DNA from: Micromonospora sp. WMMD1102
Lineage (GTDB): Bacteria; Actinomycetota; Actinomycetes; Mycobacteriales; Micromonosporaceae
Direction of reading: 5' to 3'
NCBI RefSeq assembly: GCF_029626265.1
Contig: NZ_JARUBN010000001.1
Span: 4,591,001 to 4,655,000, forward strand
Length of the DNA stretch: 64,000 bases
The notes below the pieces were generated by a model. That model ran no database searches. It was given only the letters and a program-made list of their open reading frames with translations, and was not told the origin of the DNA. Position numbers and translations under genes: made by a program. Below are positions 28,167-37,312 of the stretch, piece after piece (the stretch's first letter is position 1; each line of letters opens with the position of its first letter).

Positions 28167-30113
28167 GTGTCCGCGCCGATCGAGTTTCTGGAGCTGCTGG
28201 CCCGGGAGGCCGCTCCGGTCGAGTTCGAAGGGCCGCTGGTGGCCGCCCGGGCCGCCGGGCTGCCCGCCGACCGGCTCGCCGAGCTGGAGGCGGCCAAGGT
28301 GGTGGCGCTGCGGGTACGTGCCCTGCTGGAACGGCGGCGGCGCCGCGAGGCGGAACTCTCCGGCCTGTACGACACCGCGAGCGACCTGGCCGGGCTGCGC
28401 GACTCCGACGACGTACTCCGGGCGATCGTGCACCGGGCCCGGCACCTGCTCGGCACCGACGTGGCGTACATGACGCTCGTCGACGACGACCGGGGCGACA
28501 CGTACATGCGGGTCACCGACGGCTCGGTCTCGGCCCGGTTCCAGGGGCTCCGGCTGCCGATGGGCGCCGGACTCGGCGGGCTGGTGGCCCAGACCGGCAG
28601 CCCGTACGCGACCGCGAACTATCCGCAGGACGCCCGGTTCCACCACACCGGGGAGATCGACGCCGGGGTCGGCGAGGAGGGGCTGGTCGCCATCCTCGGG
28701 GTGCCGCTGCGGCTCGGCTCCCGGGTGATCGGGGTGCTCTACGCCGCCAACCGGTCGGCCCGGCCGTTCGCCCGGGAGGAGGTGTCGCTGCTGCTCTCGC
28801 TGGCCGCGCACGCGGCGGTGGCGATCGACACCGCCCGGCTGCTCGCCGAGACCCGGGCCGCGCTGGCGGAGCTGTCGGCGGCCAACTCGACGATCCAGGC
28901 GCACAGCGCGTCGGTGGAACGGGCCGCCGCCGCGCACGACCGGATGACCTCGCTGGTGCTGCGCGGCGGAGGGGTGGAGGACGTGGCGGCGGCGGTGACC
29001 GAGGTGCTCGGCGGGGCACTGCTGGCGCTGGACGCCGAGGGCCGGACGCTGGCCCGGGTCGGCGAGATCGGCGAGCCGGACCGGGCCGCGCTGGACGAGG
29101 CGGTGGTGGCGTCCCGTACCGAGGGGCGCAGCGTGCGCCGGGGCGGTCTCTGGTACGCCGCCGTGGTCGCCGGCACCGAGAACCTCGGTGCCCTGGTCTC
29201 CCGCCCGGAGGACGAACTGGTCGACGCCGACCAGCGGATCCTGGAGCGGGCCGCGCTGGTCACCGCGCTGCTGCTGTTGTTCCGGCAGAGCGTCGCCGAG
29301 GCGGAGGGGCGGGTCCGGGGTGAACTGCTCGACGACCTGGTCGCCAGGCCGGTCGGTGACGTCGCCGCGCTGCGCAACCGGGCCCGCCGGCTCGGGGTGG
29401 ACCTGGACGCCCCGCACGTCCTGGTGGCGGTCGGGGACGACGCGATGACCGGCAGCACCTCGGTCCGGCAGCGGGTCACCTCGTGGGCCAGCACGTACGC
29501 CTCGACCCAGGGCGGGCTGGCGGCGGCCCGGGACGGCCGGGCGGTGCTGATGCTGCCCGGCGGCGACGCGGGCGCGGCGGCCCGGACGGTGGTCCGGGAC
29601 CTGTCCCGGGCGTTGGGCCGGCCGGTCACCGCCGGGGCGGGCGGCCCGGCGACCGGGGCGGCGTCACTGGCCGGGGCGGCCCGGGAGGCGGAGCGCTGTC
29701 TCACCGCACTGCGCGCGCTGGGCCGGTCCGGCGAGGGCGCCAGCAGCGCCGAACTCGGTTTCGTCGGGCTGCTGCTCGGCGCGGTGGAGTCCGGCGGCGA
29801 CCGGGAGGTGAGCCGGTTCCTGGTCGACACCGTCGGGCCGGTACTCGACTACGACGCCCGGCGGGGCACCGCGCTGGTGAAGACGCTGGAGGCGTACTTC
29901 GGGGTGGGCGGCAGCCTGGCCCGGGCGGCGGAGTTGCTGCACGTGCACGTGAACACGGTGACCCAGCGGCTGGACCGGGTCGGCCAGCTGCTGGGCCCGC
30001 AGTGGCAGAAGCCGGAGCGGGCCCTGGAGGTGCAGCTTGCGCTGCGCCTGCACCGGCTGCGCGCCTCGACCGGCGGCGCCACCGGGCCGGACGGCCGCAC
30101 CGAACCACTCTGA
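28167..30113 (+). CDS. GAF-domain, PucR/CdaR-type HTH transcriptional regulator
   Basis: 648 residues. Order: short N-terminal helical region ([20 protein letters not shown]), coiled stretch with [17 protein letters not shown], a GAF sensor domain at about 100-240 ([20 protein letters not shown] to [19 protein letters not shown]), a second sensor-like or GGDEF-related region typical of CdaR proteins, and a C-terminal PucR helix-turn-helix ([43 protein letters not shown]). GTG at 28167 is favoured because AGGA lies upstream; GTG at 28092 would add 25 residues. Its position after bdhA suggests control of hydroxybutyrate or fatty-acid catabolism, by inference only. Confidence 0.85.
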   Translation: MSAPIEFLELLAREAAPVEFEGPLVAARAAGLPADRLAELEAAKVVALRVRALLERRRRREAELSGLYDTASDLAGLRDSDDVLRAIVHRARHLLGTDVAYMTLVDDDRGDTYMRVTDGSVSARFQGLRLPMGAGLGGLVAQTGSPYATANYPQDARFHHTGEIDAGVGEEGLVAILGVPLRLGSRVIGVLYAANRSARPFAREEVSLLLSLAAHAAVAIDTARLLAETRAALAELSAANSTIQAHSASVERAAAAHDRMTSLVLRGGGVEDVAAAVTEVLGGALLALDAEGRTLARVGEIGEPDRAALDEAVVASRTEGRSVRRGGLWYAAVVAGTENLGALVSRPEDELVDADQRILERAALVTALLLLFRQSVAEAEGRVRGELLDDLVARPVGDVAALRNRARRLGVDLDAPHVLVAVGDDAMTGSTSVRQRVTSWASTYASTQGGLAAARDGRAVLMLPGGDAGAAARTVVRDLSRALGRPVTAGAGGPATGAASLAGAAREAERCLTALRALGRSGEGASSAELGFVGLLLGAVESGGDREVSRFLVDTVGPVLDYDARRGTALVKTLEAYFGVGGSLARAAELLHVHVNTVTQRLDRVGQLLGPQWQKPERALEVQLALRLHRLRASTGGATGPDGRTEPL

Positions 30114-30178
30114 CGCGCTCGGCAGGGGTGGTCCGGCGCGGTCGCGGCGAGCGTCGGTCGGCCCAGCGGTGTGGCAAT

Positions 30179-30242
30179 CCGCCTCAGGAGGGGGCAATCG
30201 CCTCAGCGGGCCGCCTCAGGAGGGGGCGATCGCCTCAGCGGG
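30179..30242. repeat. 32-bp tandem duplication at the tetR 3' end
   Basis: Two 32-base units (30179-30210 and 30211-30242) differ at one position. The inner unit contains the tetR stop codon, so the end of the gene has been duplicated outward. Confidence 0.75.
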
Positions 30243-30843
30243 CGGCGATGCCAGCGATCACCGCGTCGACGAGCCGGGCCGGCAGGTCCCGCTCGTCCAG
30301 GTCGGGCTGGGCCCGGAGCAGGCGCTGGATCAGCAGCGGAGCGGTCAGCATGGCGAGGGTCAGCTCGACGTCGAGGTCGGCCCGCAGCTCGCCGAGGTCG
30401 ATGCCCCGGCGCAGTACGTCACGGATCATCCGCCGGCGCGGCTCGACCAGTTCCTGGTAGAGCCGGTACTGCTCCGGACTGCGGCTGACCGCCGGCATCA
30501 GGCAGGGCATGATCTGCCGCATCCGGGGGTCCGGATTGTGCCCGGTGTTGCCGACCAGCGCGACGAGGTCCTCGCGCACGGACCGGCCGGGCGGTGGCGG
30601 CGGTGGCGGCTTCAGCCTGCGCAGCGCGTCCTGGAGCAGCGCCTCCTTGCCCGACCAGCGACGGTAGATGGTCGCCTTGCCCACGCCGGCCCGCGCCGCG
30701 ATCGCCTCGATCGACAGCGTCTCGATGCTGCTGCCCTCGGCCAGCAGGTCGAGCGCAGCCTCCTGGATCGCCTCGTCCGCGCGGATGCTCCGCGGGCGTC
30801 CCGGCGCCCGCGGAGCATCCGTCGTCTCGGTCACGTCAGCCAT
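30235..30843 (-). CDS. TetR family transcriptional regulator
   Basis: 202 residues. The N-terminal helix-turn-helix reads AIQEAALDLLAEGSSIETLS followed by IEAIAARAGVGKATIYRRW and SGKEALLQDAL. The remainder is the TetR_C-like ligand and dimer domain (RQIMPCLMPAVSRSPEQYRL). It lies 38 bases downstream of the exporter gene on the same strand, the usual arrangement for a repressor that controls a co-transcribed multidrug pump. Oddities: a perfect 17-bp inverted repeat in codons 8-21, a 25-bp duplication of its start region and a 32-bp duplication of its end. Inducer unknown. Confidence 0.87.
   Translation of the reverse strand: MADVTETTDAPRAPGRPRSIRADEAIQEAALDLLAEGSSIETLSIEAIAARAGVGKATIYRRWSGKEALLQDALRRLKPPPPPPPGRSVREDLVALVGNTGHNPDPRMRQIMPCLMPAVSRSPEQYRLYQELVEPRRRMIRDVLRRGIDLGELRADLDVELTLAMLTAPLLIQRLLRAQPDLDERDLPARLVDAVIAGIAAR
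30782..30821 (-). promoter_or_regulatory. Perfect 17-bp inverted repeat inside the tetR coding region
   Basis: CGGATGCTCCGCGGGCG and its exact complement flank a 6-base loop (TCCCGG), 23-62 bases after the tetR start codon. In mRNA this is a very stable hairpin early in the coding sequence and might restrict translation or cause polarity. Confidence 0.6.
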
Positions 30844-30881
30844 TGTCCCCGGTCGTCACGTCGGCCATTGTCCCCGGTCGC
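30832..30881 (-). repeat. 25-bp tandem duplication of the tetR start region
   Basis: Units 30832-30856 and 30857-30881 differ at two positions. Each carries an ATGGC(C/T)GACGTG start. The outer copy opens a 10-codon reading frame (MADVTTGDNG, 30868-30836) that stops eight bases inside tetR. Confidence 0.7.
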
Positions 30882-32450
30882 TCAGGCGGCGACCAGTTCG
30901 GGATCGCCCACCGGCTCCGGCGGCAGCACCTGCTCCTCGGCCGAGCGGCCGGGCAGCCAGCGGAGCACCACCAGGATGCCGAGGGCGGCGATTACTGCCG
31001 ACAGTCCGGCGGCCCAGTGCATCGCCGTGACGAAGGCGTCGTTGGCGGCGCTTGTCACCGCCGCGCCGGCCGGGCCGAGCCGCTCGGCGACCGCGTACGC
31101 CCCGGAGACCGACTCGGTCGCGGCGTCCCGTACGGGTGCGGGCAGGGTCCGGGCGGCCGGCTCGATCTGGTCCCGGTAGACCCCGGAGAGCACCGAGCCG
31201 AGCACCGCTACGCCGAGCGCGCCGGCCACCTGACGGACGGTGTTGCTCACCGCCGAGCCCACCCCGGCCTTCTCCCGGGGCAGTGCCGACATGATCGACT
31301 CGGTTGCCGGCGGCATGATGTTGGCCATCCCGACGCCCTGCACGAAGAAGATCAGACCGATGATCCAGATCGGCGTGCTCGCGGTGGCGAAGGCGAACGC
31401 CACCAGCGCGGCCGAGGTCAGGGCCAACCCGGTCACCGCGACCGCCCGACCGCCGTACCGCTTGACCATGGCGGCGCTGCGCGGGGCGAAGACCAGTTGG
31501 GCGGCGGCGAAGGGCAGCATCAGCAGGCCGGTCTCCAGCGGGCTGTAGCCACGGACGAGCTGGAGGTAGAAGGCGCTGAAGAACATCACACCCATGGCCG
31601 CGAAGAAGACCAGGCCGATCACCGCGACGGGCGCGGCGAACCGGGGTACCCGGAACAGCCGCACGTCGAGCGACGGGAACTCGATCCGGCGCTCCCAGGC
31701 CACGAAGCCGGCCAGTACGGCGAGTCCGCCGACGATCGAGGCCCAGACCAGCGGCCGGCCGAAGCCGTGCTCACCGCCGTCGATGATGCCGTACGAGAGC
31801 GCCACCAGGCCGATCACCGAGAGCAGTACGCCCACCACGTCGATCCGGCCGGGCTTCGGGTCGCGCGAGTCCGGCACCAGCAGGGCGACCGCGACCAGCC
31901 CGATCAGCACCACCGGTACGTTGATCAGGAAGACCGAGCCCCACCAGTAGTTCTCCAGCAGCAGCCCGCCCAGCACCGGGCCGATCGCCACGCCGAGGCC
32001 GATCGCGCCGGCCCAGACCCCGATGGCGCGACCGCGTTCCCGGGGGTCGAAGACGTTCGAGATGATCGACAGCGTCACCGGCATCACGGCGGCGGCGCCG
32101 AAGCCCATCAGGGCGCGGGCACCGATCAGTTGACCCGGGTTCTGCGCGTACGCCGACAGCAGCGAGGCGAGCCCGAACATCGCCAGGCCGACCAGCAGGA
32201 ACCACTTGCGCCCGTACCGGTCGCCGAGCACACCGAAGGTGAACAGCAGCCCGGCGAAGACCAGGGTGTAGGAGTTGATCGACCACTCCAGCTCGCCCTG
32301 GCTGGCGCCGAGCCCGTGCACCGGGTCCGCCAGGGTGCGCAGCGCGACGTTCAGGACCGTGTTGTCCAGCACGATCACCAGCAGGCTGACCACGAGCACG
32401 CCGAGAATCGCCCAGCGCCTCGGGTGCCCGGTGTTTTCCGTTAACTCCAT
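30882..32450 (-). CDS. MFS drug transporter, DHA2 (EmrB/QacA) family, 14 helices
   Basis: 522-residue proton-driven exporter of the cytoplasmic membrane. Motif [10 protein letters not shown] follows helix 2, and the antiporter motif C is present in helix 5 ([15 protein letters not shown]). Helix 1 carries [18 protein letters not shown], the D1 motif of DHA2 members. I count about 14 hydrophobic segments, which separates it from 12-helix DHA1 pumps. The downstream tetR gene and the palindrome at 32542-32556 upstream are consistent with TetR repression of the pump. It is divergent from the SDR gene at 32648. The substrate cannot be inferred. Confidence 0.88.
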   Translation of the reverse strand: MELTENTGHPRRWAILGVLVVSLLVIVLDNTVLNVALRTLADPVHGLGASQGELEWSINSYTLVFAGLLFTFGVLGDRYGRKWFLLVGLAMFGLASLLSAYAQNPGQLIGARALMGFGAAAVMPVTLSIISNVFDPRERGRAIGVWAGAIGLGVAIGPVLGGLLLENYWWGSVFLINVPVVLIGLVAVALLVPDSRDPKPGRIDVVGVLLSVIGLVALSYGIIDGGEHGFGRPLVWASIVGGLAVLAGFVAWERRIEFPSLDVRLFRVPRFAAPVAVIGLVFFAAMGVMFFSAFYLQLVRGYSPLETGLLMLPFAAAQLVFAPRSAAMVKRYGGRAVAVTGLALTSAALVAFAFATASTPIWIIGLIFFVQGVGMANIMPPATESIMSALPREKAGVGSAVSNTVRQVAGALGVAVLGSVLSGVYRDQIEPAARTLPAPVRDAATESVSGAYAVAERLGPAGAAVTSAANDAFVTAMHWAAGLSAVIAALGILVVLRWLPGRSAEEQVLPPEPVGDPELVAA

Positions 32451-32541
32451 GCCTTTGTGTCCCCCCGAAACCCCGCCTCGCCGGAATCCGGCCGCGGGGA
32501 AGTTTCATGACCGCACCGACACTAGAGAACAGAGAACCGAA

Positions 32542-32556
32542 ACGGAACCGTTCCGT
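32542..32556. promoter_or_regulatory. Operator-like palindrome between the MFS and SDR genes
   Basis: ACGGAAC-C-GTTCCGT is a perfect 7-bp inverted repeat about 92 bases before the MFS start and 92 before the SDR start. Its size and shape suit a TetR-family operator, so the repressor encoded at 30235-30843 could control both directions. Confidence 0.6.
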
Positions 32557-32647
32557 ATCGTATTGTGAGCCGCCTCACGCCCCCCCACGGGGACGGCCGA
32601 ACGAGGCGTCCGATCACCGCCAGACGCCGGTCCGACGGCCGATCACG

Positions 32648-33420
32648 ATGGTTGAAATGAGTGACGGCATTTCGGCAAAGACCCGTGTTCTGGATGGAAA
32701 GGTCGCGTTCGTCACCGGCGGCAGCCGGGCATCGGCGCGGCAGTGGCGGTACGGCTGGCCGAGGAGGGCGCCGACGTGGCGCTCAGCTACCAGCGCGACG
32801 CCGGGGCGGCCGGCGCGGTGCTGGACCGGATCAGGGCGATCGGCCGGCGCGGGCTGGTGATCCGGGCGGACAGCGCCGACCCGGCCGCCGTCGTCTCGGC
32901 GGTGGACCGGACGGCCGGCGAGTTCGGCCGACTCGACATACTTGTCAACAACGCCGGGGCGTTCCTGGTCGGGCCGGTGGCGGAGCTGGGACTCGCCGAG
33001 TTCGAGCAGACCGTGGCGGTGAACGTCCGGGCCCCGTTCGTCGCCGCCCAGGCGGCGGCCCGGCACATGGTCCACGGTGGACGGATCATCACGATCGGCA
33101 GCAACGTGGCCGAACGGACGCCGTTCCCCGGCTTCGCGCTCTACTCGATGAGCAAGACCGCGATAACCGGGCTGGCCAAGGGACTCGGCCGTGACCTCGG
33201 CCCCCGGGGCATCACCGTGAACGTGGTCAACCCGGGACCGACCGACACCGAACTGAACCCGGCGGACAGTCCGATGGCGGAGACGATCCGTGGCCACACC
33301 GCCGTCGGCCGGTACGCCACACCGGCCGAGATCGCCGCCGCGGTCGCCTGGCTGGCCGCCCCCGACAGCGGGTACGTGACCGGCGCGTCGATCAACGTCG
33401 ACGGCGGCTTCACGATCTGA
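32648..33420 (+). pseudogene. SDR family oxidoreductase, frameshifted in the cofactor motif
   Basis: The frame from ATG 32648 (or 32657) gives LDGKVAFVTGGSR and then goes wrong. From 32730 onward the -1 frame gives the expected continuation: a nucleotide-binding helix VAVRLAEEGADVALSY, then LDILVNNAGAF, catalytic SKTAITGLAKGLGRDLG following FALYSM, and the end YVTGASINVDGGFTI. One missing G in the GGG at 32727-32729 would restore SRGIGAAVAVRLAEEG. So this is a short-chain dehydrogenase of about 256 residues broken by a single-base deletion inside TGxxxGIG. The rest shows no decay, so the lesion is very recent or a sequencing error. An internal ATG at 32743 would give a protein lacking the NAD(P)-binding loop. 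Confidence 0.8.
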
Positions 33421-33432
33421 ACCCCGCCTCCG

Positions 33433-33482
33433 TGATCACGTAGTGTCCGGCTCGCTCCCGCAGGCCGGACGCTACGTGATCA
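33433..33482. terminator. Long hairpin between convergent SDR and cold-shock genes
   Basis: A 19-bp stem (TGATCACGTAGTGTCCGGC with its complement, one G-U pair) around a 12-base loop. It probably terminates transcription from both sides. Confidence 0.65.
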
Positions 33483-33514
33483 CACGCCTCAACGCTACGT
33501 GCTCACACGCCTCA
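33469..33514. repeat. 23-bp tandem repeat overlapping the hairpin
   Basis: Two 23-base units (33469-33491 and 33492-33514) differ at one base. The first includes the right arm of the hairpin at 33433-33482, so the arm has been partly duplicated. Confidence 0.7.
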
Positions 33515-33525
33515 GTCGAGCCGGA

Positions 33526-33843
33526 CTAGCCGGCTGGCTCGTCGTAGCGGATGGTCAGGGTGCTGCGGTAGGCGCCCGACGCCTCCTGATCCGGCTGCCG
33601 GTCCGGCGGCTCGACCGGACCGTCGCTCCAGACCTTCGTCGCCCGGTACGGGTAGCCGTCCTGCCCGGGTCCCCCGACGGCCTCGGCCCGGAAGAAGACC
33701 CGCTGGCCCGCCGTCAGGCTGCGGTAGCCCGGGGCGACGACGGCGGAGAAGTGCACCCAACAGCCGCCCGGGGTCTCGGGAGAGTCCAGCACTCCCCAGC
33801 CCCGGTCGGCGTCGAACTGGCGCACCACGCCCTCGGCGGTCAT
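33526..33843 (-). CDS. Cold-shock-domain protein with C-terminal extension
   Basis: 105 residues. The first 65 resemble a cold-shock OB fold: MTAEGVVRQFDADRGWGVL corresponds to MxxGxVKWFNxxKGFGFI, and CWVHFSAVVAPGYRSLTAGQ to the DVFVHFSAI region. Several RNA-contact aromatics of RNP1 are changed (GWGVL for GFGFI). The last 35 residues are a polar Pro/Asp-rich tail. It lies 14 bases downstream of yebC on the same strand and may be in the pdxS-pdxT-yebC transcript. Binding to single-stranded nucleic acid is likely but weaker than for typical CspA. Confidence 0.75.
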   Translation of the reverse strand: MTAEGVVRQFDADRGWGVLDSPETPGGCWVHFSAVVAPGYRSLTAGQRVFFRAEAVGGPGQDGYPYRATKVWSDGPVEPPDRQPDQEASGAYRSTLTIRYDEPAG

Positions 33844-33857
33844 CCCTGCTCGGCCGC

Positions 33858-34607
33858 TCAGCCGACCGCCGCCATGACCTCGTCGGAGACGTCGAAGTTG
33901 CCGTAGACGTTCTGCACGTCGTCGGAGTCCTCGAGCGCGTCGATCAGCTTGAAGACCTTACGGGCGCCGTCGGCGTCCAGCGGCACGGTCACGCTCGGCA
34001 CCAGCGAGGACTCCGCCGACTCGTAGTCGATGCCGGCGTCCTGCAACGCGGTCCGCACGGCGATCAGGTCGCCCGGCTCGGAGACCACCTCGAACGCCTC
34101 GTCGAGGTCGTTCACCTCCTCCGCCCCGGCGTCGAGTACGGCGAGCAGCACGTCGTCCTCGGAGAGCCCGGCCTTGGGCACGATGACGACGCCCTTGCGG
34201 GAGAACATGTACGACACCGAGCCCGCGTCCGCCAGCGAGCCGCCGTTGCGGGTCAGCGCGGTGCGTACCTCGGTCGCGGCGCGGTTGCGGTTGTCGGTCA
34301 GGCACTCGATCAGCAGCGCGACGCCACCGGGGCCGTACCCCTCGTACATCACCGTCTCCCAGTTCGCGCCCCCGGCCTCCAGGCCGGAGCCGCGCTTGAC
34401 GGCGCGGTCGATGTTGTCGTTCGGCACCGAGTTCTTCTTCGCCTTCTGGATGGCGTCGAAGAGGGTCGGGTTACCGGCCGGGTCACCGCCGCCGGTACGC
34501 GCCGCGACCTCGACGTTCTTGATGAGCTTGGCAAACATCTTGCCGCGCTTGGCGTCGATGACCGCCTTCTTGTGCTTCGTCGTCGCCCACTTTGAGTGGC
34601 CGGACAT
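33858..34607 (-). CDS. yebC: YebC/PmpR family DNA-binding regulatory protein
   Basis: 249 residues, the standard size. Begins [20 protein letters not shown], the family signature, and has [40 protein letters not shown] and a C-terminal domain with [20 protein letters not shown]. Members act as transcription regulators and, in some bacteria, as translation factors at polyproline stalls. In most actinobacteria it directly precedes ruvC. Here it is separated from ruvC by nearly 7 kb of accessory genes. Confidence 0.95.
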   Translation of the reverse strand: MSGHSKWATTKHKKAVIDAKRGKMFAKLIKNVEVAARTGGGDPAGNPTLFDAIQKAKKNSVPNDNIDRAVKRGSGLEAGGANWETVMYEGYGPGGVALLIECLTDNRNRAATEVRTALTRNGGSLADAGSVSYMFSRKGVVIVPKAGLSEDDVLLAVLDAGAEEVNDLDEAFEVVSEPGDLIAVRTALQDAGIDYESAESSLVPSVTVPLDADGARKVFKLIDALEDSDDVQNVYGNFDVSDEVMAAVG

Positions 34608-34792
34608 ACCTGACCTCCATCGCTACCCGGCGTCTGTGTCGACTGCACCGCGCGTCATGTTCTCCACGAAGAACCGCCGAACTCCGCCACAATCCTACCG
34701 ACGCGGTCGCGGCGTGCTCACGACCGGCACGGGTCGGATCAACCCTTCCCTGCCGGACCGTCCCGGTCGCCCCGCCCCGACCTCGCCGACGA

Positions 34793-35422
34793 CTACCCGC
34801 CGTCAGCGGCCGAGCGGACGAGGTCGACGAACCAGCGGTGCAGGCGGCGGTCGCCGGTCAACTCCGGATGGAAGGCGGTGGCCACCGCGTTGCCCTGCCG
34901 GACCGCGACGATCCGCCCGGCCGCCGGGCCGGCGCTCACCCGGCCCAGCACCTGCACCCCGTCGGCGACCCGCTCGACCCAGGGTGCCCGGATGAAGACG
35001 GCATGGAAGCTCGGTCCCGGAACACCGGCGATCTCCACCGGCGCCTCGAAGGAGTCGACCTGCCGACCGAACGCGTTGCGTCGTACGGTCATCTCGATGC
35101 CACCGAAACTCTGCTGGTCGGGCCGGCCGTCCAGCACCTCGGTAGCCAGCATGATCATGCCGGCGCAGGAGCCGTAGACCGGCATGCCGGCGTCGATGCG
35201 CTTGCGGACCGGGTCCAGCAGCTCGAACGTCTCGGCCAGCTTGCTGATGGTGGTCGACTCGCCGCCCGGGATCACCAGGCCGTCGACCTGCTCCAACTCC
35301 TCCGGGCGACGGACCGGCCGGGCGGCGGCGCCGGCATCGGCCAGCGCGGCCAGATGCTCGCGTACGTCCCCCTGCAACGCCAGGACGCCGACCGTAACCC
35401 CCGGCTCACTCCTCGCGCTCAC
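34793..35422 (-). CDS. pdxT: Pyridoxal 5'-phosphate synthase glutaminase subunit PdxT
   Basis: Class I-like glutaminase that feeds ammonia to PdxS; about 209 residues from the GTG at 35422. Catalytic Cys is in [10 protein letters not shown] and the His/Glu pair in [21 protein letters not shown] is the conserved oxyanion region. The core starts at [16 protein letters not shown], whose first valines are not start codons, so the GTG inside the last repeat unit is the closest usable start (it adds VSARSEPG). Upstream GTGs at 35482, 35542 and 35602 sit at the same point of each 60-bp repeat and are also in frame. The one at 35602 overlaps the pdxS stop. The protein may thus carry 0-3 copies of a 20-residue repeat. 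Confidence 0.9.
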   Translation of the reverse strand: MSARSEPGVTVGVLALQGDVREHLAALADAGAAARPVRRPEELEQVDGLVIPGGESTTISKLAETFELLDPVRKRIDAGMPVYGSCAGMIMLATEVLDGRPDQQSFGGIEMTVRRNAFGRQVDSFEAPVEIAGVPGPSFHAVFIRAPWVERVADGVQVLGRVSAGPAAGRIVAVRQGNAVATAFHPELTGDRRLHRWFVDLVRSAADGG

Positions 35423-35608
35423 CAACCCGCCGTCCGCTCGCGACTGCGGGGCTCGCAAACCCGGCTCACTCCTCGCGCTCACCAACCCGCCGTCCGCTCG
35501 CGACTGCGGGGCTCGCAAACCCGGCTCACTCCTCGCGCTCACCAACCCGCCGTCCGCTCGCGACTGCGGGGCTCGCAAACCCGGCTCACTCCTCGCGCTC
35601 ACCAACCC
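35401..35608 (-). repeat. 60-bp tandem repeat, 3.5 identical copies, at the pdxS/pdxT junction
   Basis: Three identical 60-base units (35401-35460, 35461-35520, 35521-35580) plus 28 bases of a fourth. Read on the minus strand each unit begins with a GTG and encodes [20 protein letters not shown] in the pdxT frame without a stop. The partial copy covers the pdxS stop codon. Confidence 0.95.
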
Positions 35609-36552
35609 CGCTCCGCGAGGCGGTGCGGCACCGGGATGTCGTCCACGTTGATCCCGACCATGGCCTCACCGAGCCCGCGCGACACCTTGGCCAGCACGTC
35701 CGGGTCGTCGTAGAAGGTGGTCGCCTTGACGATCGCGGCGGCCCGCTGGGCCGGGTTGCCGGACTTGAAGATCCCGGAGCCGACGAAGACCCCCTCCGCG
35801 CCGAGCTGCATCATCATCGCCGCGTCGGCCGGGGTGGCGATGCCGCCCGCGGTGAAGAGCACCACCGGCAGCTTCCCGGTCTCGGCCACCTCCCGGACCA
35901 GCTCGTACGGCGCCTGCAACTCCTTGGCCGCGACATACAGCTCGTCGGTGGGCAGCGAGGTGAGGCGGCGGATCTCGTCGCGGATCTTCCGCATGTGCGT
36001 GGTCGCGTTGGAGACGTCGCCGGTGCCCGCCTCGCCCTTGGAGCGGATCATCGCCGCGCCCTCGGTGATCCGGCGCAGCGCCTCGCCCAGGTTGGTGGCA
36101 CCGCAGACGAACGGCACGGTGAACGCCCACTTGTCGATGTGGTTGGCGAAGTCGGCCGGGGTCAGCACCTCGGACTCGTCGACGTAGTCCACGCCGAGCG
36201 CCTGGAGCACCTGCGCCTCGACGAAGTGCCCGATCCGGGCCTTGGCCATCACCGGGATGGAGACGGTGTTGATGATGCCGTCGATCATGTCCGGGTCACT
36301 CATCCGGGAGACGCCGCCCTGGGCCCGGATGTCGGCCGGTACCCGCTCCAGCGCCATCACCGCGACGGCGCCGGCGTCCTCGGCGATCTTCGCCTGCTCG
36401 GGAGTGACCACGTCCATGATCACGCCACCCTTGAGCATCTCGGCCATACCCCGCTTGACCCGCGCGGTGCCGACCACTCCGGTGGCACTGGCGGTCTGCT
36501 CTCCAGCCGCGGTCGGCTGGCCGGAACCGGACTGGGCGGTGGATTCGGACAC
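35599..36552 (-). CDS. pdxS: Pyridoxal 5'-phosphate synthase lyase subunit PdxS
   Basis: Synthase subunit that builds PLP from ribose 5-phosphate, glyceraldehyde 3-phosphate and ammonia; 317 residues from the GTG at 36552, supported by GAGGAG ten bases upstream. The core begins at [20 protein letters not shown]. The active-site lysines lie in [11 protein letters not shown] and [13 protein letters not shown], and the phosphate loop is [20 protein letters not shown]. Residues 1-30 are a variable Ser/Ala/Thr-rich head. The stop TGA overlaps a GTG of the first repeat unit at the pdxT boundary, implying original coupling to pdxT. Confidence 0.95.
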   Translation of the reverse strand: MSESTAQSGSGQPTAAGEQTASATGVVGTARVKRGMAEMLKGGVIMDVVTPEQAKIAEDAGAVAVMALERVPADIRAQGGVSRMSDPDMIDGIINTVSIPVMAKARIGHFVEAQVLQALGVDYVDESEVLTPADFANHIDKWAFTVPFVCGATNLGEALRRITEGAAMIRSKGEAGTGDVSNATTHMRKIRDEIRRLTSLPTDELYVAAKELQAPYELVREVAETGKLPVVLFTAGGIATPADAAMMMQLGAEGVFVGSGIFKSGNPAQRAAAIVKATTFYDDPDVLAKVSRGLGEAMVGINVDDIPVPHRLAERGW

Positions 36553-36747
36553 GGCGTTCTCGCTCCTCGACAGTGGTTCGGGGGTGGATTCGCGCTCGAT
36601 GCTACGCGGGGTGCAACGCCGGACCGACAGCCAATCAGACCCCGGGTGGCCTGCCGTGTGGCCGGGCTCACCCTGCTGGCCGGGTCGGTGCACGCCGGTA
36701 CCGCAGGTGCGGCGCCAGCACACGAACAACCGACGAGCAGCCGACGA

Positions 36748-37251
36748 TCAGCCGACCGAGAGTTCCGGACGGCTGCTCAGGGTCGGGTCGTCGATGTCGA
36801 AGTAGCGCGGCAGCTCGTGCTTGCGGGACATCCGGAACAGGCGTACGACGGGGCGGCGGCGCAGCGAGAGCGCGTCGCGTACCAGGTCGGTGTGCACCTG
36901 ACGGGCCAGCGCGAGCCGCCGGCTGGCCCCGATCACCGCCGTGGCGGCCGGCTCCTCCGGGTCCAGCGGGCCGGCCCGTAGCTGCCGGGTCAGGTCGTTC
37001 TCGGCGGCCTCCCGCTCGTCCCCCTCGGCGTCCAGGGCGATCCGGGCGGCCGCGTACAGCTCGACCGCGTACCGCTCCTCGGCAAGTACCGCGGCGGCAG
37101 CCGCCCGGCGCAGCAGGTGCGCGTCGAGCGCGCGGGAGGCCGAACGTACCCGCAGGTGCATCCGGTCGACCCGGGCCGCGATCCAGACCAGGTACGCCGT
37201 TGTCAGGACGAGCGCCACCGCACCGCCCACCACCCACCACATGCCCGGCAT
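36748..37251 (-). CDS. Conserved membrane protein, LemA-like
   Basis: 167 residues. It starts with a single helix (MWWVVGGAVALVLTTAYLVW), then a long helical hydrophilic region (ARVDRMHLRVRSASRALDAH, RAAAAAVLAEERYAVELYAA, AAENDLTRQLR, LALARQVHTDLVRDALSLR) and a conserved end (RKHELPRYFDIDD). Orientation and helix pattern recall LemA, but I cannot assign it firmly. ATG at 37251 is preferred; a GTG at 37284 is possible. It lies between pimA and pdxS on the same strand, as in other actinobacteria. Confidence 0.7.
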   Translation of the reverse strand: MPGMWWVVGGAVALVLTTAYLVWIAARVDRMHLRVRSASRALDAHLLRRAAAAAVLAEERYAVELYAAARIALDAEGDEREAAENDLTRQLRAGPLDPEEPAATAVIGASRRLALARQVHTDLVRDALSLRRRPVVRLFRMSRKHELPRYFDIDDPTLSSRPELSVG

Positions 37252-37312
37252 CGTAGTGCGGCCCCATTTCCGTCTTCCTGGCACGTCACCGGCACCGGCC
37301 GGGACGATCCGG

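Noticed and set aside
26991..29417. Minus-strand open frame continuous with ruvC
   Set aside because: It is antisense to the bdhA and regulator genes, which have intact family motifs, and its sequence is Arg/Gly/Gln-rich with no domain. High GC keeps frames open.
30211..30242. GGCGATCGCC as a HIP1-like element
   Set aside because: Single occurrence in a duplicated gene end; the paired copy lacks it.
35401..35608. CRISPR array
   Set aside because: Identical 60-base units have no unique spacers and lie in frame between pdxS and pdxT.
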